From assembly GCA_963576725.1 (NCBI GenBank), contig OY755244.1:85927121-85991120 (forward strand): DNA of 64,000 nt, given 5' to 3'. How positions within the stretch are numbered: position 1 is the first letter of the stretch; each line of letters begins with the position of its first letter. Shown in pieces: positions 10,910 to 21,075 of this stretch. Source of the stretch: Azorinus chamasolen (Eukaryota > Mollusca > Bivalvia > Cardiida > Solecurtidae). The position numbers and the translations under genes were made by a program. The notes under the pieces were generated by a model that was not told where the DNA came from, made no database searches, and worked only from the letters and a program-made list of their open reading frames with translations.

Positions 10910-11030
10910 AGCATTTAAGAAATAATGACATCATGAATATTATTTAGCTAAACTTTTTATAATGGCACATACACACAAATGTTTTGCTAACAGAAACTGT
11001 AGATTCAGTTCTGTATTATTACATCTCTAT
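10910..11030 (-). mobile_element. TTAA-2 fragment
   Basis: AAGAAATAATGACATCATGA through GAAACTGTAGATTCAG; no palindrome. Confidence 0.55.
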
Positions 11031-11069
11031 AATTATCATTTCATTTGATTCAACTCTATCCTGGATGAA

Positions 11070-12055
11070 CCAGTTTCGGTGCACTTAGCAATCAAACTGA
11101 TCGCGGTGATCACAAATCTTAAAATTGTATGAAAAAACTAATAGTACCTTTGTAATAGGTCTTCTAAGTTAAATCTGTATAAATTAATTCCCAAAATATT
11201 CCATATTTATCGCGGTTGAAACCGTTTTAATGACGTAGCCATTTTGTGTTATTTTGTGTTTATCTGCCCTATTTCGGTGCGGCTTCTTTTTATCCAAATA
11301 CAGTGTTCAACAAAAGTGTATGACTACATTTGTAAATTAAAAGTAGTAGGTCTGTAACTTATTTTTTAACTTTGAACTGTTAAAACAAAATGAAATGCAT
11401 ATCAAACAAATTGTGCATGCTGTAACGAGTTTAAAGTATTTTTTATAACAAGAACCATTTATTGTCAATGTTCTTACCTTGTTTAAACTCATTTTCCCTG
11501 GAATTTGTGCATTTTGACTAAAAACAACTCTAGTAAGACTTTTTTTCCAGTAAACTATTATTGGATTTAAATCTAGTAGGTATCTCTCCGGTATGAATAA
11601 AATTAGGCCTCTATCCTGTATGAATAAACTAAAGTATATCGCTGCTCTGTAAGGTCTCTCTCCTATGTGAAAAATATAGTGAAGGACATACTTTTGGACA
11701 TAGCCTGTACTTGAAAACAGTGAGCAGAGACATTGAAGTCATGTGACTTTGCTGCAGCATATGACAACAAATGTACATCTCTACAAAATTGAGAAAAACA
11801 TTTTCAGGACAGTATTTTTTGGAACAAAAGCTATCCAAGAGAAAACAGACATAAGGAAAATGCCTGAAATTGCTATGCTTTATCAAATATAGTAAGTAAC
11901 TTAATTGTTTGCAGCACATTTTAGATGTTTTTGACAGCTATGACAGGTATTTGTTTATTTGGTGGATTGCAAAAAGTGATGACGTAATTCAGCTCTTCTT
12001 AAAGAAGATATCATTTCCCAAGTTAAGTGCACCGAAATAGGGCATGCACCGAAAC
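11070..12055. repeat. Possible decayed element with TTTCGGTGC inverted ends
   Basis: GTTTCGGTGCACTTA (11073) and CCCTATTTCGGTGC (11267) face TAAGTGCACCGAAATAGGGC (12024) and GCACCGAAACAGGGC. The inverted motifs enclose 0.75-1 kb without coding signal. Limits are uncertain. Confidence 0.4.
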
Positions 12056-12061
12056 AGGGCC

Positions 12062-12175
12062 TTCGACGATATATCATTTCATAAGCAAAGTAAACCATGA
12101 ACAGATGACTCTTACAGTCGGTGTGGCTCTACTCAGCAAAGGCATTAAAATATTTATAATGGAGTAAGGGGTTAA
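12062..12175 (-). mobile_element. TTAA-2 terminal fragment
   Basis: Degenerate right arm CTCTACTCAGCAAAGGCA and end GGAGTAAGGGGTTAA. Confidence 0.6.
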
Positions 12176-12438
12176 ACAGTATGGAGTCTTATCACATAAT
12201 CTGCCTTGTGAGAGTGCCATAACAGAGTGCCATATATCGCAGAAATGCACTAGTGCATTTTGATGCAAATGAGCAATTATTAGCCAATTGTAGCGCTCAT
12301 TTAAGCGTTAGCAAATTGTACCACTCCATGTGCGCCGTCCGTTGTATTACTACGGTTTTGTAGGCAGTGGCCAAAACAGCCGTCAGGTATAGCCTGATTT
12401 ATTTTCTATGGCATTTTAAGGCTTATGTGATAAAAAGA

Positions 12439-12580
12439 ATCTTACATGAGTGTTCATTACAAATTGTTTTCATGAAACTCGTTGACTATAATGAATATGA
12501 CACTCGCTAAAGCTTGTGTCATATTATTATAATAAACTCGATTCATTAAAACAATTTGTAATGAACACTCATGTAAGATC
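12439..12580. mobile_element. 142-bp fold-back element
   Basis: Outer arms CTTACATGAGTGTTCATTAC / GTAATGAACACTCATGTAAG continue inward through ATGAATATGACAC / GTGTCATATT around AGCGAGTGTC-like loop sequence. Nearly the whole unit pairs with itself. Single copy; no TTAA or TA family assigned. Confidence 0.75.
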
Positions 12581-12599
12581 CTCTATATATGTGATATCT

Positions 12600-12722
12600 T
12601 GTGCAAACAGTTTGGATTCAAATGAGATGTAAGGTTAACTCATCACCACGTCAGGGTTTTAAAGAAAGGGATGAGAATTGAGAATTGTAGCAAATGAAAT
12701 TTTGCAGATGAAAGTTACTTAA
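12600..12722 (+). mobile_element. TTAA-6 remnant
   Basis: GCAAACAGTTTGGATTCAAA arm and TTTTGCAGATGAAAGTTACTT end; right palindrome arm missing. Confidence 0.5.
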
Positions 12723-12975
12723 CCCATTCCATCATAGGGTATTTTTGGACCCAGCCTCTTTTAATCAATTACATGTACTGAAAAGGAGGAATTTTTTAGA
12801 ATTGTATTGTTTTGAAACCATTGTTATAAATAGAACATTTGCTCCTATGTTTTGAAACCATTGTGATAAATAAAGCATTTGCTCCTAAGGAGCAAATGCG
12901 TTATTTATCACAATGGTTTCAAAAAGTGACTTTTACAGTGGCATCAAAAAGTGTCAGTACGATGGAATAGGTTAA
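12719..12975 (+). mobile_element. TTAA-1 with duplicated left arm
   Basis: TTAA 12719-12722 and 12972-12975. The left arm GAAACCATTGT.ATAAATA..GCTCCTA occurs twice in direct order before the right arm. Confidence 0.9.
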
Positions 12976-13210
12976 ACCTTGCCTCCATATATATGCCTTT
13001 CTATGCCTTTGCAAACTGAGTAGATCAAGATCAGGAGCCATTTGATCAGGGTCTGCTCTATTTGCTAATCATGTAATATACGATGTGATTCTACATTCTC
13101 TGCCGTTACCAATAAGTCTAGTGTTTGTGTGCCATTATAAAGATTAATCTTATTAATATTCATGATGTCACCTGATTTCTTACAAGAATGTTCATGGAGT
13201 AATGGGTTAA
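12972..13210 (+). mobile_element. TTAA-2 sharing TTAA with neighbour
   Basis: Left TTAA is the right TTAA of the preceding TTAA-1; right TTAA 13207-13210. Palindrome shortened to about 60 bp. Confidence 0.88.
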
Positions 13211-13228
13211 TGTTGAAAGTGATAAGGG

Positions 13229-13431
13229 TTAACCCTTACAACGCTGACTTTTCAAATGGACTATTCCAACATTCAAACAGGTAAAACCTATGGTGAATAT
13301 TTAGGGATTTCTCCAAAGAAAAGTGAAACATGACAAACAGTGCAGACCCTGATGAGAGGGCTCCTCTAGGAGCCCTCTCATCTGGGTCTGCACTGTTTGC
13401 AAAGGACATTAGTGACTCGTGTAAGGGTTAA
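13229..13431 (+). mobile_element. TTAA-4 type copy
   Basis: CCCTTACAACGCTGAC at the left, GACTCGTGTAAGGG at the right, TTAA on both sides. Palindrome 13333-13400, 68 bp, apex GGCTCCTCTAGGAGCC. Confidence 0.85.
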
Positions 13432-13689
13432 ATACCTTTGGCATTTATGGCTTTCAAACTTGACATCTTTTGCGTGAAGACAAAATCAGTATAGATAAAT
13501 TTTTGTTTTCTTTTTTTGTTTGTTTTTATTTTGTTAACAATGATGTAGATTGTTCTCCTTATTGTAGAGAATTAGAAATGAATCATAATGAACTGTTTCA
13601 ATCTAATTGTCATTTGCTGTTTCGTTATCTTTAACAAAAATACAAAAAAAGAAGTGAAGAAATATATATAAATACTTTCAAAATACAGT

Positions 13690-13831
13690 TGTTTTATGTC
13701 TTTGCAAACAGAAAAGACCTATATCACATAATGCCTTTGGGAATGGTTTGACCAGGGTCTGCTCTGTTTGCATATCGTTTATGTGACACATCTAATTCTG
13801 TATTGTTTGCCTTTGTAGCAAAGTTATTTAA
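13690..13831 (+). mobile_element. TTAA-2 remnant
   Basis: GCAAACAGAAAAGACC..GGTCTGCTCTGTTTGC arms with a diverged apex; ends at the following TTAA. Confidence 0.6.
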
Positions 13832-14058
13832 CCCATTCCCTCATAATGACAAATTTTTGACAACTCTGTAAAAGTCACTTTGTGAAACCATTGTGATAAA
13901 TAGAGCATTTGCTCCTATAGGAGCAAATGCTCTATTTATCACAATGGTTTCAAACTACTAAATTCTAAAAGTTTTCCTTTTCTCTAGTTAATGCTCCTTT
14001 TCGGTAGATTTATTCAAAGAGGTTGGATCTAAAAATAGCCTAGGAGATAATGGGTTAA
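13828..14058 (-). mobile_element. TTAA-1
   Basis: Both TTAA intact; perfect 68-bp palindrome 13884-13951. Confidence 0.93.
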
Positions 14059-14444
14059 CTCTTTACCTGATAGAAACAACTTTTGTAATTAAGTGTCTGC
14101 TCATTTCGTAAACTTAGGGTTTGCTCATTTCGTAAACTTAGGGTCTGCTCATTTCGTAAACTTAGTGTCTGCTCATTTCTTAAGCTTAGAGTCTACTCAT
14201 TTCGTAAGCTTAGTGTCTGCTCATTTTGTAAACTTAGGGTCTGCTCATTTCGTAAACTTAGTGTCTGCTCATTTCATAAACTTAGGGTCTGCTCATTTAA
14301 CTTATGAAATAATATAGATCTGATTCTACATTTTCTGCCAAAGTTAAAACATTCTGTTTTCATTCACCATTATAAATAATCAGCTGATAGAGATGTCAAG
14401 ACATCATTATTTCTCACTTGAATATTCATGAGATAAAGGGTTAA
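14055..14444 (+). mobile_element. TTAA-2 whose palindrome is replaced by a minisatellite
   Basis: CTCTTTACCTGATAG left end and ATGAGATAAAGGGTTAA right end are normal; the centre is a 24-bp tandem repeat instead of the palindrome. Shares its left TTAA with the preceding TTAA-1. Confidence 0.85.
14095..14298 (+). repeat. 24-bp minisatellite, about 8.5 units
   Basis: Unit GTCTGCTCATTTCGTAAACT plus TAGG. It resembles the right arm and flank of TTAA-2 (AGGGTCTGCTCTGTTTGCTTA). The 74-codon open frame across it is a consequence of the period, not a gene. Confidence 0.9.
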
Positions 14445-14793
14445 TGTTTTGATGAAACAATTAATTTGTATTCATAATAGATGGAATCTTAGTTAACCCT
14501 TCTCTTGCTGAATTTTAAAATACAGTTCTCCTTCTTTACCATGTCCAGTTGTATAATTACATATATCTTCACTGTGTACAAGTATTTCGCTGTGCAATCA
14601 CTGCTGTGGAGTGCACTGGTTGCACAATCAACTTGTAAATAGTGCAGACCCTGATGAGACAGCTCCTACAGGAGCTGTCTCATCTGGGTCTTCACTATTT
14701 ACAGGTAGGTAAATTGACGTGAATAGCAAGCGAAGGGTTAATGTTTTGATGAAACAATTAATTTGTATTCATAATGGATGGAATCTTAGTTAA
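14441..14793 (+). repeat. Direct 50-bp duplication flanking TTAA-3
   Basis: TTAATGTTTTGATGAAACAA through TGGAATCTTAGTTAA occurs at 14441-14496 and again at 14738-14793 with one difference, one copy on each side of the TTAA-3 element. Confidence 0.9.
14493..14741 (+). mobile_element. TTAA-3 type copy
   Basis: Ends CCCTTCTCTTGCTG and GCAAGCGAAGGG with TTAA on both sides. Palindrome 14635-14702 is 68 bp: GTAAATAGTGCAGACCCTGA arm, apex AGCTCCTACAGGAGCT. Other copies at 22321 and 30890. Confidence 0.9.
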
Positions 14794-14812
14794 ATGTTCA
14801 TCAAGAAGAGGG

Positions 14813-14902
14813 TTAACCCTGTACTCAACAGATATGCCTTTCTACTCCTCTGCAAACAGAGTAGACTCCGTCTGTCACGCTTCTTGTCAAGTAGTGATTT
14901 AA
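14813..14902 (+). mobile_element. TTAA-2 truncated copy
   Basis: Left end and part of the left arm only, then directly the TTAA of the next copy. Confidence 0.7.
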
Positions 14903-15145
14903 CCCTTTACTCAATAGATATGCCTTTGCAAATAGAGTAGACTCGGATCAGACGACTCCTGTAGGACCAATCTGATCATGCAGCGTCTGCTTTGTTTGCT
15001 TATGATACAATATACATACAATTCCACAGTTTCTGCCATGACCAAAAACATTCCTGTGTCCATGTGCTATAATAATAATTATTCTAATTAATATATTCAT
15101 GCTGTCATTAATTCTTACATGAATATTCATGGAGTGAAGGTTTAA
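14899..15145 (+). mobile_element. TTAA-2
   Basis: TTAA on both sides; palindrome with small insertions near the right arm; ATGAATATTCATGGAGTGAA end. Confidence 0.88.
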
Positions 15146-15839
15146 CCATATGACACAAAGTAAAAAGTTGCCCCAAGCCCTTGTCATGTTGAGAGGTACG
15201 CGGACCTCACATTTGTGTTGAGACTGCCAAATTGTTTACAATTACAATACAGTGTAAATTTGACAAAATGATTTCCCTGACAACCGTATTGTGTTGGACA
15301 AAATATTACCATCGGCTCATAGCTTTTCTATGGCGACCTATTCATTAGGCGTTAAGCTTATTTGTTAAGTGTGGCTCCAAAGAAGCATTAAATTGGCTTT
15401 TCGGACCTAAGTGTATGCTTAATAGTGACACCGAATTATCTAATAGCGTTCTTAAAGGTTTACAATGCTGTGATTGGTTGACACCACTGGTTTTCTGCTG
15501 ATGTTTTCAAATTGTCAAAACTGACATTTCTTACCCATAATTTAGTTATTAAATAAATTGCTTATTGCAATAAAAGCATGATAACAAGAGAGACGTAAAT
15601 CTTGAGAAATATGAAGTTTGGGTCATATCTTATGGTGATAAAAGGATTGGTTTATTAGTATTGGGATTTAATATGGACTTAACAGGCATGGATGAAATGG
15701 GATTTTATGATGATGGTGTGATAATTTGGTAGTATCATTCACAAAGTGGTACTAGGTGAAATATTTGATGACCACAGGAGACGTAGAGTAACTATAACTA
15801 ATAAGTGGTAATTCCTGTTTGAAATATGTACTGTATAAT
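15146..15839. other. Intron 3 stretch, nothing recognised
   Basis: Slightly richer in GC near 15190-15420 than its surroundings. No open frame with splice context and no repeat match seen. Confidence 0.5.
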
Positions 15840-16077
15840 TTAACCTTTTCCTCCATATATACTCATGTAACAATTAAGTAATGACATCATGCATATTAAT
15901 TGGCTGTATTTTGAAAAATAACTCATAAACACATGAATATTTAACCAGGACAGAAAGTTTAGAATTAGATATATGTATGTTATAAGCAAACAGAGCAGAC
16001 CCTGATCAGATGGCTCCTACGGGAGCTGTCTGATCAGGGTCTACTCTGTTTGCAGCCAAAGCATGAAAAAGTGTTTA
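15840..16077 (-). mobile_element. TTAA-2, first of a four-element chain
   Basis: TTAACCTTTTCCTCCATATA left, palindrome about 15985-16055; right end eroded into the next copy. Confidence 0.82.
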
Positions 16078-16296
16078 TCCCTTTATTCCAGGAATAAACC
16101 TTTGCATACAGAGTAGACTCAGATCATATGGCTGCTGTAAGAACCGTCTGATCTGGGTCTGCTCTGTTTGCTTATGATTCTGCAGTTTCCGCTGTGGCCA
16201 AACATTCATGTGTCAGGTGATATTACAATAATTAATCTATTTAATATTCATGATATCAATATTTCTTAAATGAGAATTCATGGAGTAAAGGGTTAA
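16078..16296 (+). mobile_element. TTAA-2, second of chain
   Basis: CCCTTTATTCCAGGAATAAA left end; right TTAA 16293-16296 shared with the next element. Confidence 0.85.
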
Positions 16297-16542
16297 CCCT
16301 TTCCCTCATATAAACGTGTTTTCACACATGTGCAAATAGAGAAGACCCAGATCAGACGACTCCTATAGGAGCCGTCTGATCAGGGTCTGCTCTGTTTGCT
16401 AATGGAATTTAATAGTTCTGTTTCTTTACTTTCTAAAATGACTACACTGTTCCCCCTGCCATATTTCATTACAACTATTATGTCCATGAATATTCAGTAG
16501 GTATTGAAATTTGGAATAAGTATGGAACAGGGAAATAGTTAA
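16293..16542 (+). mobile_element. TTAA-2b, third of chain
   Basis: 250 bp, both TTAA shared with neighbours; palindrome 16332-16399 is 68 bp with a few arm mismatches. Right end GGAACAGGGAAATAG. Confidence 0.93.
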
Positions 16543-16788
16543 CCCTTTCCCTTATATAAACGTGTTTTCACGCATTTGCAAACAGAGTAGACCCAGATCA
16601 GACGGCTCCTAGAGGAGCCATCTGATCAGGGTCTGCTCTGTTTGCTAATAGACTTTGAAAGATCTGTTTCTTTGCTTTCTGAAATGTCTACAATGGTCCA
16701 CCTTTCATATTTCTTTATAACTATTTTGTTAATGAATATTCAGTAGGTGTTGAAATTAGGACTAAATATAGAACAGGGAAAGGGTTAA
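16539..16788 (+). mobile_element. TTAA-2b, fourth of chain
   Basis: Same length as its neighbour (250 bp) and clearly related throughout, but not identical; apex CTCCTAGAGGAG. Confidence 0.93.
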
Positions 16789-17509
16789 AAGAAGGAAAGG
16801 GTACAAGTTTTGCTGTACAACAGTCTGTAAATGTAGCAATGGTGAATAATTACATGGGTTTTATAATATACATGTAAGTGAGCGTGACTGGAAATAATTG
16901 GATATTGTTTATTAATCACTATGTCATTTTGGTCTTTTAAATACTGTTGCCATAGCAATGTACAATTATATGACATTTAGGCTGGTGACATTTTGTGGCC
17001 ATTATGTTGTTACGATCAGGCTGGAATATGCTCTGTGATAAAATAACAGTAACTTGTATAATGATACATAATTACTTGTATCATACAATTGGACAAAATG
17101 GTAATATAGTTTCTAGTTGGAAGCGTAAACACTTAAAGTGCTAATTGCTGCCGCTTTATACATGTTCATCAGACTGAGTTTTCTAATTTGGCAAATGAGC
17201 AGAATCCAAACTTTTTGACTCTTTGGTTTACAAAATTTATAAAAATTTTATAAGATTTACAATATAAGAATTGATAGATTTCAATTTAAAGTTAAACAAT
17301 TGTTTTAGCATTCTAAACATTGATTGTTCCCTTGATAGAAATATGAAACATAATTGGGATGGCTTTTGATCTCTACGAAAATTTAACACTTCGGAACTTG
17401 AAAACTTCCTGAATATCGCAGCAACAATAACTAATAATTCTGTATTTAGTCTAACTATCTGTATAACCATCTTCCTTCATCCTGGGACTATAGAGCTGAA
17501 AAAGTCTAT
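16789..17509. other. Intron 3 stretch, nothing recognised
   Basis: AT-rich with no repeat family match; open frames at 16785-16976 and 17237-17470 (minus) lack coding character. Confidence 0.5.
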
Positions 17510-17720
17510 TACAGTATAAACTGTCTTAAGCGACTATCAAAAAGAGGTCTAATTATGGGCATGTAAGGCAGGTGGTAGCTTAATGCAGGTAAAAAGATAA
17601 TGCAGAAAGCTCCTAGGAGCTTTCTGCATTACTTTTTGCCTTGCATTAAGCAACCACCTGCTTTTTTTAGACTCCTGTGTTCAATAAATTACTGACCATT
17701 TAAGACAGGTTCTGCTGTAT
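17510..17720. mobile_element. TA-1 element
   Basis: TACAGTATAAACTGTCTTAA and AAGACAGGTTCTGCTGTA ends; centre AGAAAGCTCCTAGGAGCTTTCT within GCTTAATGCAGG-type arms. Confidence 0.88.
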
Positions 17721-18113
17721 GCACACCTTTGATATCTTTAAATGATCATAATGGAGTATGCCCATCAACTGAGCAATTATTTGGCTCTGCACTATTTGGC
17801 TAACTACTTAGGGTTATTATGGTTACAGATAGAAAATGACAGTTTTAGGTATATATCGAAGACAATGCAGAAAATGACAATATCATATTCAAAGGATGGC
17901 TACATTATTCAGCACTGTGTGCATTCACTTTGCAAAACTAAGGATTGAGGGTGTGTGTATTAGTTGATCCAATAAGACGGAAATAATAAGATGTATAGTA
18001 ATAATAGTGAAACGAGGAAAGGATTATAGTTTCAAAGTTTGTTTAAAAGCATAAAACATGGTGGTTTCTTAATTTATTAATGACAGAAATTAGATATTTG
18101 CCGATAGTGATAT
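17721..18113. other. Intron 3 stretch, nothing recognised
   Basis: A 68-codon open frame at 17742-17948 shows no motif, splice context or repeat relation. Confidence 0.45.
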
Positions 18114-18320
18114 TAACTACCCTTATTTTCCAAAGTATTCAGACAGACAAATTTAGGCAAATAGTGATTTACATCAAATAGCTCCAGAAGGAGTAGTTTA
18201 GTCACTACTTGCTACTATGTAAGTCAAATTTTAAGTTACCACAATGGTGCCCAATTGAATTATTCACCTTTATAAACTGATGGAGAGGTTAGATTAGATT
18301 TCCGAATATTTAAGGTTATT
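18114..18320. mobile_element. TTAA-5 remnant
   Basis: AAAGTATTCAGACAGAC left end and TCCGAATATTTAAGG right end; arms CAAATAGTGATTTACATC / GTCACTACTTGC partly pair. Confidence 0.5.
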
Positions 18321-18532
18321 AGGGACTGGTTGATACAGAAAAGGATTCACGTTGCATAATACAGGAAGAAAATGTGAAGCACATTAATGGTTGCCAGTGT
18401 TAAAGTTACAATTGTGATGCTGCAGCAAAACATACAATTGACAAATCGAAGACCTACAGCAGTTGTAATATTATTTTGGTTCTAACTGACCAAAGGTCGT
18501 AGGCCAAAGGTCAAGGACATAATGTTTTAGAC

Positions 18533-18678
18533 ATGGTGAAATTAAAGAGCCTTCAGTACCGGCGAATGTCGAGCGTCAGTCTAACAGACTGTAAGTGTGG
18601 AACTTGTAGAAGCTGTAAAGTTATTAAAGCCGAGGAGAAAAAGAATCGACGGAAATCAGCACCAAGTCCGGATTCAAG
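18533..18678 (+). CDS. Candidate alternative first exon in intron 3
   Basis: Open frame of 48 codons plus two bases: MVKLKSLQYRRMSSVSLTDC, then CKCGTCRSCK, then a basic stretch KAEEKKNRRKSAPSPDS, ending AG|GTAAAT, a good donor. The Met has G at -3 and G at +4 and an in-frame TAG lies 30 bases upstream. Phase 2 fits exon 4, which would yield ...SPDS-R-LLERVQSEP. The CxCxxCxxC pattern could bind zinc, but I recognise no family. This is one of the few intron-3 stretches not covered by repeats. It could instead start an unrelated nested gene, be an internal cassette exon, or be chance. No transcript evidence is available here. Confidence 0.4.
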
Positions 18679-18737
18679 GTAAATGAGATAGTTGGCAGAA
18701 TTCATTTAGAAATCAACTTTTGTTTGATTATCCCATA

Positions 18738-18860
18738 TTTTTACAGCATTGCAAACAGAGCAGACCTAGATCAGACAGCTAGGAGCTGCTGCATTTGTTT
18801 ATATGTACAGATCTGATTCTGTACTGTTTGCAGTGGAATGATCACTTGTATTGTATTTAA
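18738..18860 (+). mobile_element. TTAA-2 remnant
   Basis: GCAAACAGAGCAGACC arm and AGATCTGATTCTGTA; much of the right arm and the tail are missing. Confidence 0.6.
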
Positions 18861-18985
18861 TCCTTTAATCCATAGGCTATTTTAAGAGTCAACCTCTTTG
18901 AATGAATCTACCCAAAAGGAGCGTTAACTAGAGAAGTGGTTATAACAGAGGCGTAGAAAGGCGTATTTATGGAGGAAAGGGTTAA
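18857..18985 (+). mobile_element. TTAA-1 lacking its palindrome
   Basis: Both TTAA and both arms of flanking sequence are present (ACTAGAG joined to AAGTGGTTATAACAG); the palindrome and its immediate flanks are gone. Confidence 0.88.
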
Positions 18986-19219
18986 TCCTTTAATCCATAT
19001 AATGCTAGTACACCTTTCTATGCCTTTGCGGGGTAGACCCGGATCAGATGGCTCCTGTAGGGGCCTATCTGATCAGGGTCTGCCCTGTTTGTATAAGAAA
19101 TCATATAGATATGACTACAGTTTCCTGTTCAATATTGATGACATTGTTATTTCATACAAGCATTTTGCAATAAATATTTATAATAGTCGCAGTCCTGCAT
19201 GAATATTTTCCGGTAAAGG
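18982..19219 (+). mobile_element. TTAA-2
   Basis: Shares TTAA with the preceding element; left palindrome arm shortened (TTTGCGGGGTAGACCC). Confidence 0.8.
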
Positions 19220-19371
19220 AATATGTAGCATCTTGAAATACTGTAGGTTTGCATTGATAAGGTTTTACACAACTTCAGTTGCATAAAGTGTGTGTCTTCT
19301 ATTTTAGTTGGTTTTAATGCCGTTATTATAGGTAAACCATTTGAATACAAAGAGAAATGTTCTCTCAATGT

Positions 19372-19628
19372 TTAATCCTATACTCCATAAATACACCTGT
19401 CAACGCCTTTGCAAACAGAGTAGACCTTGATCAGACGACTCCTTGTCTCCTTGATCAGAGCCTCATTGTCTGCTCTGTTTGCTTATGATATAATATGGGT
19501 AGGATTCTACAGTTTCTGCCTATTGGCCAATAGTTCCTATGCCCAATTGTGCTATCATAACAAATCTAATTAATACTCATGATTTTGTTATTATTTCTTG
19601 CAGGAATATTCATGGAGTAAAGACTTAA
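19372..19628 (+). mobile_element. TTAA-2
   Basis: TTAA at both ends; apex disrupted (CTCCTTGTCTCCTTG). Confidence 0.85.
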
Positions 19629-19779
19629 CATGGCAGTATATTTAGTATGAAAGGAACAAAAATGAATGACAAACAGTGCTAAGTCTGATCAGATGGTTCC
19701 TCTAGGAGCTCAGCCATCATGGTATATGCACTGTGTTTGTAAATGCCAGTTCACTTAGTTACTGTATTTAAATGGTTAA
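19625..19779. mobile_element. TTAA-4 remnant
   Basis: ACAAACAGTGCTAAGTCTGA arm and TATGCACTGTGTTTG around GGTTCCTCTAGGAGC; termini weak. Confidence 0.5.
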
Positions 19780-19816
19780 AGATTGTGAGCATGATGCTTT
19801 TTATCTGTTTGCCTGT

Positions 19817-20037
19817 CTACAGTAGAACCTGGCCTAAACAGACACGTATTTATTGAACATAGGAATCTTAAAAAGTGGGTGGTTACTTAATGCAGGGCAA
19901 AATTAATGCAGAAAGCTCCTATAAGAGCTTTCTGAATTATGTTTGATCTGCATCAAGCTACCACCTGCCTTACAGACCTATAATAAGACCTCTTTTTGTT
20001 GGCCACTTAAGACAAAGTTCTACTTATTAGTTACCTA
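19817..20037. mobile_element. TA-1 element
   Basis: TACAGTAGAACCTGGCC start; palindromic centre GCAGAAAGCTCCTATAAGAG; right end GACAAAGTTCTACTTA diverged. Confidence 0.8.
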
Positions 20038-20125
20038 CAAACTTGGTTATGGTTTTAAAGGTACTTGAGATAGCTACATTGTCCTTCATATAATTATGAG
20101 CCCCTCCATGAGTACTGTATGTTTT

Positions 20126-20216
20126 TTAGCTCACCTGATGCAAAGTGCAAAGGTGAGCTTTTGGGATTGCTGTGTGTCTGTTGTCTATCATTGTCCATCA
20201 TCAACAATTTTTTTAA
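20126..20216 (+). mobile_element. Tandem-core element head, cut off at a TTAA element
   Basis: 5' hairpin TTAGCTCACC..GGTGAGC and TGTCTATCATTGTCC, then CAACAATTT runs straight into the next TTAA. Confidence 0.7.
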
Positions 20217-20473
20217 CCCTTTCCTTCATATAAGTGTCTTTTAATTAATGCCCTTGCAAACAGAGTAGACCCAGATCAGACAGCTGCTGTAGGAGTCATC
20301 TGATCAGGGTCCTCTGTGATTGCTTATGAATTTTTAATATATTTGAATTTACCATTTTCACGAATACCAATCAATCCTGTGTATATAATAATTATGCCAT
20401 TATAAAAAACTACCTAATAAATAGTCATGATGTCATTAATTCTTCCATGCATATTCAACAAGGAAAGGGTTAA
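20213..20473 (+). mobile_element. TTAA-2b
   Basis: TTAA at both ends; CCCTTTCCTTCATATAAG left, ATATTCAACAAGGAAAGGG right. Confidence 0.88.
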
Positions 20474-20725
20474 ACAATACATGTTGTATATAAATATATT
20501 TACTCCTAAAGTGCTTAAGTGCTGAATGGAATTCAACCAATCTTTAGTTTCCCATAGTCTTGAAAAGATGCATAGTCAAACAGTGTAGATCCAAACCAGA
20601 GGACTGGTGCAATCAAGATCTACATTGTCTGCATCACAAATAAATTTCCTAACGTCATGACGTATAAGAGAACTCTTGGAGAGACACCCCACAAAATGAA
20701 TATTAGATTTAATTGTTCATAACAC

Positions 20726-21075
20726 TTTACTCCGTAGATTCAGGCTTTAACCCTTTCCTCCATAAATATGCTTTTCTACACCTCTGTAAAAATCACCTAT
20801 TGAAACCATTGTGATAAATAGAGCATTTGCTCCTATAGGAGCAAATGCTCTATTTATCACATGGTTTCAAACTACAAAATTTCAACATTTCTCTAGTTAA
20901 TGTTCCTTTTCGGTAGATTTATTCAAAGTGGTTGGATCTAAAAATAGCCTATGAGGGAATGGGTTAAATGCCTTTGCAGACATGGTGGACCTAGATCAGA
21001 TGGTTCGTGTAAGAGCCGTCTGATCAGGGTCTGCTCTGCTTGCTTTGGCAGTTATATAGATCTGAATCTACAAGA
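20726..21075 (+). mobile_element. TTAA-2 interrupted by TTAA-1
   Basis: Left stub ACTTTACTCCGTAGATTC ends at 20746; the rest resumes at 20968 with ATGCCTTTGCAGACATGG. The break falls at a TTAA. Confidence 0.78.
20747..20967 (-). mobile_element. TTAA-1 nested in TTAA-2
   Basis: TTAA at both ends; palindrome 20802-20868, one base missing near its right end. Confidence 0.92.

Noticed and set aside
14093..14317. 74-codon open frame with eight-residue repeats
   Set aside because: It is the 24-bp minisatellite read in frame; no start context, splice sites or family match.
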